Source of the DNA: Gentiana macrophylla
Taxonomy: Eukaryota; Streptophyta; Magnoliopsida; Gentianales; Gentianaceae
NCBI GenBank assembly: GCA_026214975.1
Contig: CM047815.1
Span: 76,413,299-76,477,298, forward strand
Direction of reading: 5' to 3'
DNA length: 64,000 bases
This document shows, piece after piece, positions 47,149 through 58,176 of the stretch. A model generated the notes under the pieces. The model was not told where the DNA came from. It did no database searches and saw only the letters and a program-made list of their open reading frames with translations. Positions within the stretch are counted from its first letter, which is position 1. Each line of letters opens with the position of its first letter. Position numbers and translations under genes: made by a program.

Positions 47149-49214
47149 ATGGCTTCATCTTCCACAATCTCTCCCACTGAAAAATTCTATGAGAAATCAA
47201 TCATCAATGCCTCGTTTTTCAAACCTGAACACTATCTCTCCTTCTGTGACAATGATGCAAAAGCTTAACGCTTGGTTGATTGCTGTTCAAATATGGGGTT
47301 AATGACCTTCCTAAACCCCCCCAATCACTGGAATCTGCTATGAAAATCTAATCACATTTCGGAAAAATGCCAAGTTTATGCCCAGCACAAAGAAAACTGA
47401 GGTCGATTGCATAAAAAGTTCAATATTTGGGAAAGAGGTAGTCATAACGCCTGGTCTTCTCAATAGGTTCCTACAACTACCAATAATAGGTCCGGCTAAT
47501 GTAAAGTTTGTGAAGATTGACATCAAGAAATTCTGGGCTGAGATAGCCAAAAACCCCAAGAAAAACAGCAAAACATACAATCTCCCTAGATCAACGCTAA
47601 AACTTCCGTTTGCTGAATTTGCACCAGTCATCACCAAGAATATCGAAGGCAGAAAATGGTCAATGGAAAACTTAACTGAGTTGCGGATCAAACTGATGGC
47701 TATTATCTACGAAGGTACCAAATTCGACTGGGCAACATTTGTATTCAATAGATTGAAGGATCAGATTCAAAAGGAAATTGATTTATCAACTACGGCACCA
47801 AGCAAAGGTTTGCAGAAGAAAGGTGATTTCTAGGAGAGGAAATCATATGGGTTCCCTCTTCAACACCTGTTTAACGCATTGAAGGTACAACCCATAAATT
47901 TACAAATTCTCCACTCCACAGTCTAAGGTAATGTTTACCTACATCAAGGCATCCATGAAACCCAAACCCATTGCTTTGGGAGCAAAAAAACAACCTGAAA
48001 GCAAAGCAGATCGAGTGGGACGAAGAACCAGATCCCAGATGACACAAGAGAACACCACAATGACTGGTACCAGCAACGTGAATGACCTTGTGACAATCAG
48101 TGATGATACAGCAATAGAAGAAGAAAAACAACAAGAGGAAATCATCTACCTGGAGGAAGGTGAGGAAGGATATAGAATTACTTCATCTGAAGATGAAGAT
48201 ATGGATGAGGAAGAAGCTGAGGCAGAGGATGAACATTATGAAGGTGACCATCTTGAAGCTGATCCGGAAACCATGGAGACATCTGATGATGATCTAACTC
48301 TTCAAGTGGTACTTTTCAAGAGCCTCAGCAAAGTTGACGAACAGCCGAGTGAGCCAGCTGATCAAACTCACTTCGCTGAACTTGTCAACTCCCCCACTAT
48401 TGACCAAGGGAGAACACTAGAAGAAGAAGATGGAAAAGCAAGCATTCCTCCACAACCTCTCAATGATACTAAGGTTGAAGAGGAACAAGAGGAAGGACAA
48501 GAAAGAGTGGAAGATAAAGGAGAAGAAACATAAGGTAAACAGGAAGATGAGGAAGAGGAAGAGGATGAGGAGAAAAATGAGAAAGAGGAAGATGGAGATG
48601 AAGATGAGGTTAATGTGGCACCAGAGGAAATCAATCCAGAAAGAGTTTTCAACCAGGACATTCAACCCCTCATTATGGACATGGAAATGCAATATCACAG
48701 CAGGCAAAACCTGAAGACTGCCTTAAGGAGTGGAGCAACCTCCTTCAACCACAAGATTGAAGCTCTCATCAGTCATATCAAGATACAGGATGAGGTCATG
48801 GAAATACAAGGAAACTTGCTTTGCAACCTCCAGCAACTTATCCCTCGTCACGTCCAAACCAACCTTGAGTTTCATGCTGAGACGATTGACAACAATCTCA
48901 AACCTTTGGTGGACACTTTAAATGCTCACACTCATCAAATTCAGCATTTGGATGAGATCATGGAGCACTCTGGGCAACAACTTGACACCCTTCTCAAAAT
49001 TGGGGAGGCAACCAACAAGATACTGGAGAAAAAGTATGGTCCTCTCCCTGAGTCTGATGCAACAACTGCAAATCTTGAAGCATGTTTTGGTACTGCCAAA
49101 AAAGGGGAAGGAAGCTCAAAGCCTGAAAGCTTCAGTGAAAAGGAGGCAAGCCCAACAAAAAAGGGCAAGGGCAGCAAAGGCAAAGGCATCAGGTTTGAAG
49201 AAATGAAGAAGTAG
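47149..49214 (+). pseudogene. Envelope-like ORF of element E
   Basis: The ATG at 47149 opens MASSSTISPTEKFYEKS and stops after 39 codons. The reading resumes in other frames at 47378-47833 (FWAEIAKNPKKNSKTYNL) and 47931-49214, with one further nonsense codon at 48531-48533. The central part is strongly acidic (Glu/Asp runs). The last 200 residues are helical, with HSRQNLKTALRSG and HTHQIQHLDEIMEHSGQQLD, ending in a basic Lys/Gly tail. No signal peptide or clear membrane segment is seen. Position after pol, size near 690 codons and coiled-coil content match Sirevirus envelope-like genes, whose function is unknown. Broken by at least two frameshifts and two stops. Confidence 0.75.
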
Positions 49215-49386
49215 ACCTTATACATAATTTGAATTATTTCTATTTTCCTTTGTCTTTGAATAAAAAGATGCAATATCTTATTGCCCTTGAATGGATGAAT
49301 AAAATTGTTGAGTTTTATTCTGTGAATTATTATGAAAAATTTGGCTTACTCATGTTCAGGCTTATGAGGGTTTTGGCATCATCAAA

Positions 49387-49398
49387 AAGGGGGAAATT
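49387..49398 (+). other. Element E polypurine tract
   Basis: AAAAGGGGGAAA region just before the 3' LTR stub. Confidence 0.8.
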
Positions 49399-49425
49399 GT
49401 TAGGAACATTTTATTATGTTTTGAT
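49399..49425 (+). repeat. Element E 3' LTR stub
   Basis: TGTTAGGAACATTTTATTAT is identical to the start of the 5' LTR at 39732, then the sequence passes at about GATGG into element B RT. All but about 27 of 1417 bp are missing. Confidence 0.9.
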
Positions 49426-50409
49426 GGTACTGTATTGTATGTACTAGTCTATGTGGATGATTTGATTGTTACAGGAAATAATTCTTCTATAGTGGACTCC
49501 TTCATTACTGCACTTGGATCTCGGTTTGCTCTCAAAGATCTTGGCACTCTTTATCTTATTTTCTTGGTATTGAAGTTGTCCCTAACTCGGCTGGGTTTAT
49601 TCTCTCTCAACGTCATTATGCTTCTGAGTTGCTTGCCAAACTCCAAATGGATCGTGCCAATGCAGTTTCCACAACGTTACCTGCTGACATCTCTACTTTG
49701 ACTGCTAAGTCCGGCCATCATATGGATAATCCTACACAGTATCTAATGGTTGTTGGCAGTCTACAGTATCTAATTTTCACTCGGCCTGATCTTTCCTTTG
49801 CTTTCAATAAGTTGTCCCAATTCATGCATTGTCCGACAGATGTTCACTGGGCCCATGTCAAATGCTTATTACGTTATCTTGCTGGCACAGTTGACTATGG
49901 TATTCAATCACATTGTCATTCTCCGCTCACATTACATGCCTTCTCTGATGCGGACTGGGGTGGCAATAAGGATGATTATGCTTACACTAATGCCTATGTC
50001 GTCTACCTGGGTCGCAATGCTATCTCCTGGAGCTCTAAGAAACAAACTACCATTGCTCGCTCCACCACCGAGGCGAATCTGGTCGATCGTTGTTTCTTTG
50101 CTCTCGCATCGAACTTAATCGGATCCCTTTTCTCCTCACCGATCTTGGTTTACCCACTTCCCAGCTTCCGGTTATATATTGTGACAATCTTGGAACGACT
50201 CAATTCTGCTCCAACCCGGTGTTCCACTCCCGCATGAAACATGTTGCAATCGATTATCACTTCATTCGCGACCAAGTACAACGTGGTACTCTTCGTATTG
50301 CTCATGTGAATCCCCAGGTTCAGCTTGCTGATTGCCTTACAAAGTCTCTTCCTCGCCCGACTTTTCAACATCAACGTGCCAAGTTAGGTCTCCTCCCTCG
50401 ACCAACTTG
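49426..50409 (+). pseudogene. Element B RT end and RNase H
   Basis: [14 protein letters not shown] (YVDD) is followed by FALKDLG, VGSLQYLIFTRPDLSFAFNKLSQ, LLRYLAGT, SDADWGG and NAISWSSKKQTTIARSTTEA. CDNLGTTQFCSNPVFHSRMK, IDYHFIRDQVQRG and LADCLTKSLPRP end the RNase H, with stop at 50408-50410. Frame changes occur at about 49560-49630 and 50080-50100. The pol section between integrase (32021) and this point is absent, so B lost about the first half of RT plus the linker. Confidence 0.9.
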
Positions 50410-50421
50410 AGGGGTGGTAAT
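50410..50421 (+). other. Element B polypurine tract region
   Basis: GAGGGGTGGTAAT directly after the pol stop and before the 3' LTR. Confidence 0.7.
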
Positions 50422-50612
50422 TGTAGTTATAATATTTATTATAATTATTTTTGTATTTATTGTAAAATATTCTTTCGTTGATTGTAATCCCGTGATTGTA
50501 TCCCCATAATTGTAGATCATTTTAGAATCTCTGTATAGCTACTATATATAGTCTTGTGTATACCCTTGACAAAGTGCGAATAATATACAAATTATTTTTC
50601 CTAAATCTGTTA
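50422..50612 (+). repeat. Element B 3' LTR
   Basis: 191 bp, TGTAGTTATAATATT to AAATCTGTTA, matching 30058-30261 except for a 13-bp gap and scattered changes. The two LTRs prove that both outer parts belong to one element. Confidence 0.93.
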
Positions 50613-50683
50613 TGTGTATTATTGATTAACTGTGAAGACGGAACGATTTAAGCTTCCACTTTATGCATCGTTAAAACCCGAAG

Positions 50684-50774
50684 TTGGCTGGCTTTTCGTT
50701 GATGATTTTTATTAATGTGCATGCGTGTGTGTTAATGAATTGTGTTGTATATAATTAATGTTATATATATATAT
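50684..50774 (+). repeat. Direct repeat, copy 1
   Basis: It begins TTGGCTGGCTTTTCGTTGAT and nearly matches 51259-51344, with a small indel after CGTTGAT. Confidence 0.9.
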
Positions 50775-51258
50775 GGAAAAATTAGGGAAAAGTCCACATT
50801 TTTACCCTTAATAAAGCATTAATCAATTTATTAGTTGCAATAAGGACAATAATTTTCCGTTCGACTTAATGAATCCGCTAGCCGTCCCCAATTTTGGCTC
50901 TTGCTTAATCACTTTTTATTAAAAAGAATGAATTTCCATTATTTCGTGTTTTTCTATGATGCATACTCATTACGTGTTTGAAGATTTTTGATGGTATAAA
51001 AATGGATATGGTTTCAAATGGAACTTTTGGGCTCAAATTCACCGATGAAGTGCTCAAATTTCAAAACCTTTGCTTTATGCATCAATATCATCATTGCTTC
51101 ACGTTAAATTTGTTTGACTTGATGTGTATTGTCCAAAATCGAATGGGATAGTAATGCAATCCATCTAATAGTGTTTGATATCGTATTAATTATGTGGTTT
51201 ACTTTACGTGTTAACAAACCGCCATCTTATTTTTTTTTGATGTTTGCTATCGAAGGAC

Positions 51259-51344
51259 TTGGCTGGCTTTTCGTTGATTTTTTATTAATGTGCATGCGTG
51301 TGTGTTAATGAATTGTGTTGTATATAATTAATGTTATATATATA
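51259..51344 (+). repeat. Direct repeat, copy 2
   Basis: Same orientation as copy 1, 575 bp downstream. It includes the shared TGCATGCGTGTGTGTTAATG. Confidence 0.9.
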
Positions 51345-51426
51345 AGGTGTGTGTTTAGTTTAGCTTAAAAGATAAGCACATGTGTTGTATGTGTAGTGTT
51401 TGAGATGGTAAAGGAAGTTTAGCCGT

Positions 51427-51450
51427 ATTATTATTATTATTATTATTATC
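51427..51450. repeat. (ATT)n microsatellite
   Basis: About eight ATT units. Confidence 0.9.
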
Positions 51451-51534
51451 CAAAAAGACGTAAAAGCTATCAATCACGAATACATTGTGGCTTCTCTTTA
51501 ATTATAAATAATAATAATTCAAAAATATCAAATA

Positions 51535-52219
51535 CTCCCTCCGTTTTTTTTTAGTTATTTTTTAGAATTTGATTTTTCACTAATATCTGTCATTTTAGAT
51601 TAATACATTATTTATTATTTTTTTCATTTATACCTTCACATTAATTACAAGATTTAAACAAAATCTTATGCTTCAAATAATAAAAAATGTACTACCTCCG
51701 TCCCATAATAAGTGTCGCATTTTAGAAAAAAAAAAGTTGTCTAAAAATATCATTCGCTCAATATTTATATTACCAATCGTCATTTAATGTTTATTTTCCA
51801 AAGATACCTTAGTCAAATATTTATTTATTGCACTTATTTCACATCCCAAAACTAACATTTATTATTTGTTAGGGGTAAGTATGTCAATATAGTATAAAAA
51901 CACAACACATTAATTACATTTCTTAATACGCGTGAGAACTAAAAAGAGGACACTTAATTTGGGACGGAAGTAGTATTATTTTTTCATAAAAAATACATTT
52001 TCAATGCATCAAAAACACCAAAAGTCATTTTGAAACTTCAATAACACTACTATCAATGTATAATTACATTTTCAATATAGTGTATTTAATGATTACAAAT
52101 ATATTCAAAACATTAAAGAATGATAATCTAGTCATTTCATACTTAGATTTCAGACATATTAATCACTTTTTTAATTTGTGTGTCCACATCAAAAATGACT
52201 AATAAAAAAACAAAGGGAG
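51535..52219. mobile_element. Stowaway-type MITE, interrupted by a second MITE
   Basis: The left end CTCCCTCCGTTTTTTTTTAG and right end CTAATAAAAAAACAAAGGGAG are inverted and flanked by TA (51533-51534, 52220-52221). CTCCCTCCGT is the classic Stowaway terminus. About 400 bp without the nested copy. Confidence 0.85.
51692..51973. mobile_element. Stowaway-type MITE nested in the previous one
   Basis: TA flanks on both sides (51690-51691, 51974-51975). Ends CTACCTCCGTCCCATAATAA and GGGACGGAAGTAG are inverted. 282 bp. Different subfamily from its host. Confidence 0.88.
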
Positions 52220-52485
52220 TAATATCTTTAATAGTCAAATAAATTTAAAAAAACACAACGTTTTCATCACAAGTCATCAAATTTATGAATAATGCAGTTT
52301 AGACATATAACTCACGATTTATCCTTGACAACCCATCTATAATATTTTTATTTTGAAAAAAAGAAGATGTTTTTATTATGCCAAGTCCGCTACTATGGCA
52401 AAATTACATCACTTGGAGGGTCTATACCCCAATCAAAACGACCAACATGACCGAGTCTATGACGAGCCAGCAAATGCGCTGGGAG

Positions 52486-52656
52486 CAAGGACGTAGCCAT
52501 GTGGAAATTGAGGGAGGATAAGTCCACCCGGAAAAAATTACACTAAAAAATTTACATAGTCCGGTTTAATCCATCAAACAATTTTAATACAGCCACCCGA
52601 TAAATTAAAAATTGTCCATTAGCCCACCCAAAATTGAAATTCTGGCTCCGTCCTTG
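52486..52656. mobile_element. hAT-type MITE (171 bp)
   Basis: Terminal inverted repeats are CAAGGACGTAGCCA on the left and CAAGGACGGAGCCA on the right (reverse complement). The 8-bp target duplication is GCTGGGAG / GCTAGGAG (52478-52485, 52657-52664) with one mismatch. It splits the RNase H-like remnant. Confidence 0.88.
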
Positions 52657-52803
52657 GCTAGGAGATTACCAGACCGTTTGACAAAAGAAAAAGACGCGGA
52701 AACAAAAGACGGGAGAAGCGCCAAACAATCGCGAGCTAAGCAACTGAACACCGACAAGTCATCCGACGGACTCGAGAGTGCTTGAACTCATGGCAAGCAA
52801 TCA

Positions 52804-52942
52804 TGTAACGACCCGTTCCAGAAAACTACATATTTTTCGAAAAACGAATCGCTCGGCCATGATTCAAGACAAAAATCTCAAATCACGACGCCTCAATATT
52901 ACAAACTTAATTAAAATGCGGAATCTGAAAGTCATAAATTAA

Positions 52943-52973
<31 letters not shown>

Positions 52974-54698
52974 CTCGGTCTATAATCCATTATTACATGC
53001 ATCACAAAAAAATACTAAACACCACCAATAATAAGAAAGAACTACTCCGGTGACCACCAACAAGGCTCGTTAAGGGAAACTATCATCTGTACCAAACACT
53101 GATCATCATCTGAAAAACATGTGAAATGGAAATAGGCTATCAAAAGGGAACTAAAGATACCACTGGACAAACTATCTAGAGTTCATGGTTATATAATTTT
53201 AAAATACTACTGAAAGTAAAATACTAGAAAATAAATAGCATAAATAAAATACTGAAATGAAAAGACAATATTAACTAAAAATCTAACATATTGAAGTAAT
53301 ACTGCTTAAACTAATGTTACTAATGTTACGGTTCTAATGTCACAACTGAAATTACTGAACTAGATACGCAGACCGGATATACCGGCTCCGACAATAATCT
53401 CACTTCTATTACCTATGAATAGGGAGCTCACAACTATTGCCCGTGAGTAGGGAGCTCACATCTATTGCCCGTGAGTGTGGACTAGTGCCGGGGACCCTTG
53501 AGGGTTCACTGCAAACTGAAAATAAATAGGATGACATGAACCGTAACATTTTTCTAATTAATTGTCTATTTCTTAGTGTTTGTACTTCTCTAAAAATTAC
53601 TTACAATTCTTAAAAATTATTAACTATATTTCCTACAAATCATCAAAAAAAAAAAAAAAACACTAATAAAATTCTAAAACAATTATATTTATTCTACAAA
53701 GTTAAAATAAGTTCTCTAAAATATTTATATCATATTTAATACTCTAAAATTTTAACTTCTAAATTACTTATCATATTTTGTAAATATGTTATTTCTAAAA
53801 GATTTTCACAACTCTTTCTTCACTCAAACTTACACTAAATCTACTAAAGAATTTTCTTCAAAATACATATTTGTTAAAAATATGAAGTTTTTTTTTTTTA
53901 TGGAAATAAAATATGAAGTTTATGAATCATATGTTTTCTTTACAGAAAAATCATTTATTTACGGTTTTGACATAACATTTTATATATCAACATAAATCGT
54001 GATCATACAAAACATTATTTTCAAATAAATTATTAGTTTTATAATTGAATTATCATAAAATTATTGATAAAATCATAATATATAATTAATATAAAAACTC
54101 ATATATAATTCATATTTCTTTGTTTATAACATTATTTTTAACTTATATCCTAAAGCCCAGTGTATATGAAATCATGAAATTTATATTCTAACTATAATAT
54201 CAAAAAGTTTGCTGAAAAATAATATACTTGCAAAACATAAAATTAAAATAGTAATTGATAGCATTTCCTTACCTTTTTGGATTTTCGAAATCATCAGCAA
54301 CATCTGGCACTAAAAAATAACAATAATTTCCCATCTTAGCTTGACAATAAACTTCTTGAGCTTGCTACGAAATGTTCTTCGAAATGACTTAGTTTCTTGG
54401 AATTTTCTAATAGGACTTAATTTGCTAGCTAGTGAATAAGATAAATAAATAGAAGGGATTAAAGTGGAGGAAGTGGAAAAGAGGAGTTAAATGGTGACTT
54501 CATGAGGAGTTAAAATGAGGAGTTAATTGGTGACTTAATGAGGAGTTAAATTAATGAAAAGTAATGTATTTTTATTTTTACTTCAAACTTTAAGCTAAAA
54601 AAACCAATTATTCCAATTCTAATTGTTGATTAACCAATTAAAATAAATAAATAAATTTACTTTTTAAGTATGGATTAAAAGTGATACGGATCGTGACA
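52804..54698 (-). mobile_element. Solo LTR H, gypsy type (1895 bp)
   Basis: Perfect target duplication AATCA (52799-52803, 54699-54703). Ends TGTAACGACCCG and CGGATCGTGACA. No coding sequence. Orientation is inferred from resemblance to G and M and from the general layout of gypsy LTRs with a TGTAACG edge. A poly-A run sits at about 52948-52972. Confidence 0.88.
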
Positions 54699-54880
54699 AA
54701 TCAGTTTCAAAAATAACTCTTGAAAAGGCACATACGATTAGCCTCTTCTATCAACAGTAGAATCGCATGCATCTCCAGAATCTCAAAGTTGATGCCAGGG
54801 TCAAAATGAAAAGAATAAGCCACAGAGATCGTGCCGCTGGGTCAAAGGAACCCATCTATAATATTAGGCTTGAATAAATA

Positions 54881-55477
54881 TTATATTGATCATAAAATAT
54901 ATATAACAGTTTATTTATACATACCCTTAATATTTTTTTAAAAAAAGATATTGGCCATTATGACTGCTCTATGCTTCAAAAATGAAAATTCACATACAGG
55001 ATGCAAAACATTAAATGCAAATTGGCGATTCGTTCATTCTTTCTTTACACAAGGGATGTTAAAAATGATTCATTCATTCGATTCTCTGTTCTTACAAAGC
55101 GAATTAGTGACTGCTACTCAACTGCTAGTATTATGCAAAGAGTACTTTATGCAATTATTACATTACTACCTCATCCTTCATTTAGTTGTTTGGATTTATT
55201 TTTATTAAATTTTAGTTATGCAGTTTGAATGTGTTAAAATATAATGGGATGAATATTACATTTTGAATAACATATTTCTCTTTCTTTTTTCAAAACTAGC
55301 GGAAATAATTTGTGTCCAAAAGTGTCAAATTAGATTAATAATATTTTTAGAATAATAAAATTAGTTTGTTTGAAAGTAGTGAAATCCTTCCGAAAACCCC
55401 AAAAAAAAAAAGGGAAATTATTACATGGTACCTCCACTTGTGTGAAGAGTGGAGGGAATTTCATCCGTATCATCAGT
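54881..55477. other. Intergenic, nothing recognised
   Basis: AT-rich DNA between the RNase H-like remnant and the hAT element. Only short ORFs without domains. Confidence 0.6.
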
Positions 55478-57150
55478 TAGGGCTGAGCTTGGGTCGGGTT
55501 TGGTTGAATTGGGTTGAGTTTTTATATAGTATAAGTCGGGTTGGTTCAATCAAAAACTAACCCAAACCAAACCAAATGATTATAAAACCCAATGAGTTGG
55601 TTTCGCGTTTGTCTGGGTTGAGTCTCGGGTTTTCATCCACAAAACATGCATATGTATTCAAACTTTCATGCAACAAAATCCACATATATTATATCTAAAT
55701 TCGAGTTTCATACCATATATTCATACCAATAATCATTAAATAAAACACAATTTTAGGAAAGAAAAAGTACTCTTTTTATATATGTACTAGGAAAATAAAC
55801 ACTCGTGCACCGCACGAGCGTTGCCCCGGTTTGTATTTAATTAACTCTGATACATTACGATAGCATGTCCGGCACATGTCGGCTGATGAAATGAATATCC
55901 GACACATTTTCGACATCTCCCGACATCGTATGGATACTTTTCGACATTACATTTTTTTTTTTTCAATTTCTACTTATATCTATTTTAACCGAAAAAATGA
56001 AGTTATCTTCGATATTATCTGCAACAACACGTGTTCTACCAAAAACACGACACGACACACTCCGATACACCCCGACGCCATATCCAACAAGTGTCGGTTG
56101 ATGAAATGAATATTAGTTAAAAATTAATTAAAATCTAACACACCGTCAATACTCCACGACATAAAATCGACACCTTTCGACACTACTGAACCTTTTTTTA
56201 GTATTCTCAGATCTAGGCTAATTTTAACGGCCATGGTAAAATACATAATTCGAATTTCCATAGAAATTAAATCAACAATACACTATAGCCAGTTTAACAA
56301 TATTTGTGGCCGAAATAATTATTTTTAGGATATTTAATATTTTATATAAACGATATGTTTTTTTACAAAAAAAAATTCATTTCAAAAATTTAAATATTTC
56401 ATGTAATCGTCAAACCAAATATTTTTACGCATGATATAAAGATCGTGTAGTCAACATGTCGTGGCATTATATCTTGAAAATAGTCATATCGCCAGTGTAC
56501 AAACGATATGTTTTTTTTATTATTTTAATAAATTTATAAGATTTCATGTAAACGCTAACACAATTTTTTTTTGGTATGATACAAAAATCGCTATTTAATG
56601 AAAAATCGTGACCTTATATTTTGAAAATAGTCATACATTTGCTATATATATTCGCACATTAAAATATGATACAATTGAGTCATCCAAAATGGAATAATTT
56701 AACTCAAACCCTTCTTCTCAAAAAAGGAAAAAAAAAAATCTAGACTGAGCCATGAGTGTAAAAATAAAAAAAAAAGGACCGGACCATGAACAGTACAAAA
56801 AAAGGACCAATAAAAAAAAACAAGTGTCACTAATTCACACAAAACCTCTTTTTATTAATAGTAGAGGGATATGTATAATTCAACAACATATAAAAAATCA
56901 AAACATACAGTGATAACAAATAAATACCGATAGTCATAAAGAAAGCAAACAACAAATTTCACTGCCAAACAATTTTATTCTTAATTCAAATGACAAAAGT
57001 AAAAATTAAATATATATTTATATATATTATCGGGTCGGTCCGGTCAACCCAAATTTTTTTTTTTAAAACCAAACAAATCCAAAATTTTGGGTTTTAATTG
57101 GTTTGGGTTTTTGAGTTGGATTGGGTTCGTTGGTTTTTATACTCAGCCTA
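55478..57150. mobile_element. Non-autonomous hAT element containing a Helitron
   Basis: Perfect 8-bp target duplication TCATCAGT (55470-55477, 57151-57158). Ends TAGGGCTGAG on the left and TAGGCTGAG on the right (reverse complement). The subterminal parts are rich in GGTTTGG/GGGTTGAG-like repeats on both sides. No transposase. About 590 bp without the nested Helitron. Confidence 0.88.
55787..56869 (-). mobile_element. Non-autonomous Helitron (minus strand)
   Basis: On the minus strand it starts TCCCTCTACTATTAATAAAA after an A. It ends with the hairpin CTCGTGC-GGT-GCACGAG (plus 55802-55818), 11 nt, then CTAG before a T. Terminal TC, the CTAG end, the subterminal hairpin and A/T insertion site are all Helitron hallmarks. 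No Rep/helicase. The interior has repeated CGACA motifs. Confidence 0.85.
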
Positions 57151-57158
57151 TCATCAGT

Positions 57159-58141
57159 TTTAAAATTGGATTTAAATCGTGTGCTTCTGATTGTTTTATC
57201 CGTCATTTCATCCTAAAATACACTCTCCATATAAGAGGAGGTTTTTAGGTGGTGTTCTACACGGTATGGAGACACATGTGGCATTACATAGACCATCTAT
57301 TTTTAAATTGAATTCAAATTGTGTGACCTAGATTATTTCTCCTGTCTCTTTGATGTATATGGATGTACTAAGAAAAAATGTCTCCCTATATGGGATACTA
57401 TTTTTTTTTTTCTCTAGGGGTATATAGGATAATTCTGTAAAGCAAAATGCCTAGTTAATGAAGCTATACAATGACAAGAATCAAAGCTACTGCTTACAGG
57501 AGATCTTATGGCAGCGTTCATGATAGGACAATTCAAATGCACTTTTATTTATTAATTTATTTGAATGTTGTTGTATTTTAAACGAAATCTGATGAAATAT
57601 GCTCGATAAGAGCAACCCTAACGGTGGAATGAAGAGAGGTTCTCTATTATGACACAATTTCATACATGACATCATTGTATTGGTGTTTATTTTTAAATAG
57701 ATTTGTAAATGAGATGTGATAAATATGATGTAGTATTGATAAAAAATTGAAAAATGAGAAGAACAGCCAACAAACCCATCTCCAACCTAAAAATCAATCA
57801 TTTTAAAAAAATATTAATCCTCAACTAGAGCTATGAATCTTCAAAAATTAACTCATGAAAAGAACACCCAAATCAAATGGCAAAGTATCTGAATTCATTT
57901 TCCCCGCACAAATTTTAGTTTAAGGATTCTTCATGTGCAATTGTCATCTTATCTGCAGATTTGTATTTCTCGTTGTAGCTTCAATGGCAAGAACCCTCAG
58001 AAAATCATTCGGCTGCTAAAAAATTAGTGACAATCCACCCCTTTAAATCAATATCAGCTTCTAGTCCAACAAATCTTCAAGGTTAACTAAAATAAACAAA
58101 GAAGCTCATAAGCTTGCCATTTAAATTCGACGACACAATCT

Positions 58142-58176
<35 letters not shown>

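Larger units (their letters stand above)
39732..49425 (+). mobile_element. Sirevirus-like copia element E with envelope-like ORF; 3' LTR reduced to a stub
   Basis: A 1.4-kb 5' LTR, PBS, long gag with coiled coil, protease, integrase, RT, RNase H, then an extra ORF after pol and a polypurine tract. This order, the long LTR and the post-pol ORF are the marks of the Sirevirus genus of Pseudoviridae. All frames are broken. Only about 27 bp of the 3' LTR remain before the sequence switches to element B. It is inserted in element C integrase (left flank CTACA). Confidence 0.88.
30058..50612 (+). mobile_element. Copia element B, expanded by nested insertions
   Basis: Matching LTRs at 30058-30261 and 50422-50612 bracket one copia element. 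Its own DNA is 30058-32021 and about 49426-50612. Between lie F4, C (with D and E inside) and a large deletion that removed B's middle pol. Same family as element A by integrase similarity. No target-site duplication is recognisable at the outer edges. Confidence 0.85.
50613..51534. other. Non-coding flank with an 88-bp direct duplication
   Basis: No ORF with known domains. It contains two copies of an approximately 88-bp segment and an ATT microsatellite (listed separately). AT-rich intergenic DNA. Confidence 0.6.
52370..54880 (-). pseudogene. LINE-type RNase H-like remnant, interrupted twice
   Basis: Read from 54880 downward, pieces give LEMHAILLLIEEANRMC, then after solo LTR H a DSLESVG-like stretch, then after a MITE AHLLARHRLGHVGRFDW with PPSDVILP. 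This follows the order of the plant RNase H-like domain (RVT_3) that ends many LINEs and related proteins. Stops and frame changes are frequent and catalytic residues cannot all be placed. It could instead be a decayed host gene of the RVT_3 family. Its own DNA is about 52370-52485, 52657-52803 and 54699-54880. Confidence 0.55.

Noticed and set aside
48368..48714. Ser-rich and Phe-rich minus-strand ORFs over 48.4-48.7 kb
   Set aside because: Reverse-frame shadows of the Glu/Asp/Lys-rich part of the envelope-like ORF.
5831..50612. Elements A and B as one element (A 5' half with B 3' half)
   Set aside because: Both contain their own RT YVDD region and integrase, and B has matching LTRs at both of its ends.
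58146..58174. Poly-A run as the tail of a SINE or processed gene
   Set aside because: No upstream Pol III boxes, coding sequence or target duplication could be found around it.
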